A stretch of DNA of 5,243 nucleotides from Planctomycetota bacterium (lineage in GTDB: Bacteria; Planctomycetota; Phycisphaerae; Sedimentisphaerales; SM23-30), in NCBI GenBank assembly GCA_029573975.1, contig JAKQBU010000614.1, forward strand, positions 1 through 5,243, written 5' to 3'. Shown piece by piece: positions 2,910 through 5,243 of the stretch; position 1 is the stretch's first letter, and each line of letters opens with the position of its first letter. Position numbers and translations under genes: made by a program. Under the pieces are notes generated by a model that was not told the DNA's origin, did not search any database, and worked only from the letters and a program-made list of their open reading frames with translations.

Positions 2910-5243
2910 GTGACCATCGAAGCCGGAAAAAATGCCCGTGGGAAAAAACGCCAAGACCTGCCAGCGGAACCGGGACCTGCCCACCAGACGGATTCCACCA
3001 ATAACAATCCCAGTTCTATGACACTGGAAAATTTAACGGGAGTACGGGATATCGAGCAGGCACTGCATGACCGCGAAGCAAGGTTTCATTCTCTCTTTAC
3101 CAGCATGAGCGAAGGTTTTGCCCTCCATGAGATTCTCTGTGATGAACAGGGGCAGCCGATGGATTATCGTTTTCTGGAGGTGAATCCGGCTTTTGAGAAA
3201 CTAACCGGTTTTTCGCGGGATCAGGTGCTGGGTAAAACGGTGCGGCAGATCATGCCGCAGATCGAACCGGTATGGATTGAAACGTACGGACGGGTGGCAT
3301 TGACCGGGGAACCGGCTCGTCTGGAGGAATTCAGCGGGGCCATTAACAAGTATTTTGAGGTTTATGCTTATAGCCCGGTACGCGGACAGTTTGCCGCCAT
3401 CTTTATGGATGTTACTGCCCGGAAGGAGGCGGAAAAGAGTTTGCGGGAGAACCATGCCAAATTGGAATCGCAGGTACAGCAGCGAACCGCGGAATTGAAG
3501 GCTACCATGCTTTCCCTGGCTGACGAGCGGAAGCGGTTCCATGAAGTGTTGAATGCCCTGCCGGTATATGTCATATTACTGACACCGGATTATCATGTTT
3601 CATTTGCCAATCGCTATTTTGAAGAGCGGTTTGGGAAATCCGGCGGAAAGCGATGCTACGAATATCTGTTCGGGCGGACTGAGCCGTGCCAGATCTGTCA
3701 AACCTATACGGTTTTGAAGACCGGCCAGCCGCACCACTGGGAATGGAATGGCCCGGACGGGCGCATTTATGATATTTCCGATTTTCCCTTTACCGATATA
3801 GACGGTTCCAAACTGATTCTGGAGATGGGGATCGATATCACCGAACAGATTCAGGCGCAGAAGGCCCTGCATGCAACCTTTCAATATGCCCGCAGTTTAA
3901 TTGAGGCCAGTCTGGATCCGCTGGTAACGATCAATGCCGAGGGAAAGATTACCGATGTGAACGAGGCGACGGAGCGGGTGACCGGTTGCCGCCGGGAGCA
4001 GTTAGTAGGTACCGATTTTTCCGATTATTTCTCCGAACCGCAGAAGGCCCGGGAGGGGAATGAGCAGGTTTTTGCGGAAGGTTCCGTTACAAACTATCCT
4101 TTAACCATTCGGCACCGGGACGGGCGGCTGACAGATGTACTTTACAATGCCACGATTTATAAGAACGAGGCGGACGAAGTCCAGGGGGTTTTCGCCGCAG
4201 CCCGTGATATTACCGAGAAGAAAGCAGCCGAAGCTGAACTGGAGCGGTATCGCCAGCATCTGGAGGAACTGGTACGGCAGCAGACGAAGGAACTGGAACA
4301 AGCCAATACCCAACTACAAGGGGAAATCAGACAACGGCAGGAGGCGCAGGATTCTTTGACGCGGGAACAGGCCAATCTGCAGGCGGTTTTTAATATCGTC
4401 AATGTCGGTATGATTTTGATCGATGAGAAAGGCTGCGTCAAACGCATGAACCATACGATTTCCCGCTGGGTAGGAAGGGATCTTTCGGAGGGGATCAGCC
4501 AGCAGCCGGGTGACCTGGTCGGTTGTATCCATGCCCTGACGGATGCAGCCGGGTGTGGACATACTGCCCACTGTGCTACCTGCCGGATTCGCGGGACCTT
4601 TGCGTCGGTTTTAGAAACCGGCCAGCCGCTTCACGATGTGGAGATGGAGACCGTCCTGCTGATCGGAGGCCGTGAGATTCGGTTGTGGCTGGAGATCAGT
4701 GCGGATCCGCTGAGACTGGATGGCCGGCGGCATGTGATTCTGGCACTGAATAATATTACGGATCGCAAACATGCCGAGCAGGAGGTGCAGCGCAGCTCCG
4801 AACGATATGAGCTATTGGCCGAAACCGCGGGGGAACTTTTGCGGTCGCCGGACCCGCAACAAGCAATCGAAATTCTTTGCCGACGGGTGATGGAACATCT
4901 CCATTGTCAGGTCTTTTTTAATTTTCTGGTTGATGAACAGGAGAAGCGACTGCATCTGAATGCCTGTGCGGGGATCGAGCCGCAGCAGGCCCGGCAGATT
5001 GAATGGCTGGATTACGGAGCGGCGGTATGCGGCTGCGTGGCCCGGGACGGCTGCCGCATCGTGGCCGAGCATATTTCCCAGAGCCTGGATCCCCGTACGG
5101 AACTGATTCAATCCTACGGCATTCAGGCCTACGCCTGCCATCCGCTGGTAGATGCGGGGGGGGAAGTAATCGGAACCCTCTCTTTCGGCACCCGCGACCG
5201 GGAAACCTTCCGGCAGGAGGATATATCGCTCATGAAGGCGGTG
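2910..5243 (+). CDS. Cytoplasmic multi-PAS/GAF sensor (probable histidine kinase), 5' part
   Basis: The first 778 residues are present and the frame is open at the right edge. There is no signal peptide or transmembrane segment, so it should sense in the cytoplasm. After a polar N-terminal tail (1-50) come PAS1 (~56-172, ending MDVTARKEAE), a coiled coil (~173-203), PAS2 (~205-318, ending MGIDITEQ), PAS3 (~322-436, ending ARDITEKK), a long coiled coil (~437-487), PAS4 (~488-620, ending NNITDRK) and a GAF domain from ~630 to the edge. PAS2 has C249 and C260-x2-C263; PAS4 has C539, C549, C555 and C558; the GAF domain has C707, C709 and C715 (AVCGCVARDGC). Such proteins usually end in HisKA plus HATPase_c, but the output domain lies outside the window and a diguanylate cyclase or other output is not excluded. 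The start is GTG 2910: TAA 2892-2894 closes the frame upstream, and AAAGGA (2893-2898) is 11 nt away, slightly far. The next in-frame candidate, ATG 3018, has no ribosome binding site. A promoter lies at 2820-2848. Confidence 0.88.
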   Translation, partial: MTIEAGKNARGKKRQDLPAEPGPAHQTDSTNNNPSSMTLENLTGVRDIEQALHDREARFHSLFTSMSEGFALHEILCDEQGQPMDYRFLEVNPAFEKLTGFSRDQVLGKTVRQIMPQIEPVWIETYGRVALTGEPARLEEFSGAINKYFEVYAYSPVRGQFAAIFMDVTARKEAEKSLRENHAKLESQVQQRTAELKATMLSLADERKRFHEVLNALPVYVILLTPDYHVSFANRYFEERFGKSGGKRCYEYLFGRTEPCQICQTYTVLKTGQPHHWEWNGPDGRIYDISDFPFTDIDGSKLILEMGIDITEQIQAQKALHATFQYARSLIEASLDPLVTINAEGKITDVNEATERVTGCRREQLVGTDFSDYFSEPQKAREGNEQVFAEGSVTNYPLTIRHRDGRLTDVLYNATIYKNEADEVQGVFAAARDITEKKAAEAELERYRQHLEELVRQQTKELEQANTQLQGEIRQRQEAQDSLTREQANLQAVFNIVNVGMILIDEKGCVKRMNHTISRWVGRDLSEGISQQPGDLVGCIHALTDAAGCGHTAHCATCRIRGTFASVLETGQPLHDVEMETVLLIGGREIRLWLEISADPLRLDGRRHVILALNNITDRKHAEQEVQRSSERYELLAETAGELLRSPDPQQAIEILCRRVMEHLHCQVFFNFLVDEQEKRLHLNACAGIEPQQARQIEWLDYGAAVCGCVARDGCRIVAEHISQSLDPRTELIQSYGIQAYACHPLVDAGGEVIGTLSFGTRDRETFRQEDISLMKAV
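3522..3863 (+). other. PAS2 domain with C-x10-C-x2-C
   Basis: Residues ~205-318 of the sensor begin FHEVLNALPVYVILLTPDY and end in LILEMGIDITEQ. Within the loop CYEYLFGRTEPCQICQTYTV lie C249, C260 and C263, and the conserved HHWEWNGPDGRIYDISDFPF block follows. From memory this loop recurs with its cysteines in PAS domains of anaerobic bacteria, which suggests a functional metal, haem or thiol role. The ligand is not identifiable from sequence alone. Confidence 0.6.
4356..4769 (+). other. PAS4 domain with a four-cysteine insertion
   Basis: Residues ~483-620 of the sensor. The PAS core (LQAVFNIVNVGMILIDEKG ... HVILALNNITDRK) carries an insertion at ~534-562 with C539-x9-C549-x5-C555-x2-C558 and histidines H541, H551 and H554. 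The spacing G-D-x-x-G-C ... G-C-G-H ... C-x-x-C-x-x-R looks like a metal site (Zn or Fe-S) or a thiol switch. Function is inferred from the residue pattern only. Confidence 0.65.
4797..5243 (+). other. GAF domain, truncated by the window edge
   Basis: Residues ~630-778 of the sensor show the GAF pattern: helix YELLAETAGELLRSPDPQQA, the core strand LHLNACAGIEPQQARQIEWL, the conserved AVCGCVARDGCRIVAE segment, and VIGTLSFGTRDRETFRQED near the edge. Cysteines C686, C707, C709, C715 and C743 add to the thiol-rich character of the protein. The ligand is unknown. A run of eight G (5156-5163) lies in the coding sequence here. Confidence 0.7.

Noticed and set aside
2555..3007. 150-codon minus-strand frame across the OsmC end, the spacer and the sensor start
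   Set aside because: It overlaps two well-supported genes and a strong + strand promoter, and its translation resembles no known protein.
4812..5141. 109-codon minus-strand frame inside the GAF region
   Set aside because: It is antisense to a clear GAF domain and has no ribosome binding site or motif of its own.

Overview
The window looks like a chromosomal segment from an anaerobic planctomycete, most likely of the Phycisphaerae / Sedimentisphaerales type. The main clue is the secreted-protein C-terminus at the left edge. It ends in a two-repeat type I dockerin of the form GDLDGDG...DLAxLAxxWL, which is typical of that group. The other clues are a divergent sigma-70 factor, a monocluster ferredoxin, a flavodiiron-protein remnant and a multi-PAS cytoplasmic sensor. 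The taxonomic call is inference from protein style; no rRNA or marker gene is present.

Layout, all on the + strand. (1) 1-344 is the 3' end of a secreted beta-propeller (glucose/sorbosone dehydrogenase-like) protein with a C-terminal dockerin. (2) 345-505 is an intergenic region with two strong hairpins, the second followed by six T (intrinsic terminator). (3) 506-694 is a 62-residue [4Fe-4S] ferredoxin. (4) 753-1637 is a sigma-70 family factor of 294 aa with complete regions 2 and 4 but altered promoter-melting residues. (5) 1657-1731 is a possible 24-residue ORF whose start codon lies inside a 9-bp inverted repeat. (6) 1792-2013 is a 73-codon reading frame that joins the N-terminus of an FprA-type flavodiiron protein in frame to its C-terminal tail; the whole catalytic middle is missing. 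(7) 2069-2629 is an OsmC-family protein. (8) 2630-2909 is a spacer holding a near-consensus sigma-70 promoter and at most a doubtful 59-codon ORF. (9) 2910 to the right edge is the first 778 residues of a large cytoplasmic sensor: four PAS domains followed by the start of a GAF domain, unusually rich in cysteine, with the output domain beyond the window.

Read together, ferredoxin, sigma factor, flavodiiron remnant, OsmC and a Cys-rich PAS/GAF sensor suggest a redox or oxygen-stress neighbourhood. In that picture the O2-reducing enzyme has been lost by internal deletion, or mis-assembled, while its neighbours remain intact. The functional grouping is inference. The strongest points for follow-up are the deleted flavodiiron gene, the four-cysteine PAS domain, the sigma factor lacking the usual melting tryptophans, and the start-codon inverted repeat. 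I found no CRISPR array, tRNA, rRNA, insertion sequence or recognisable new defence system.
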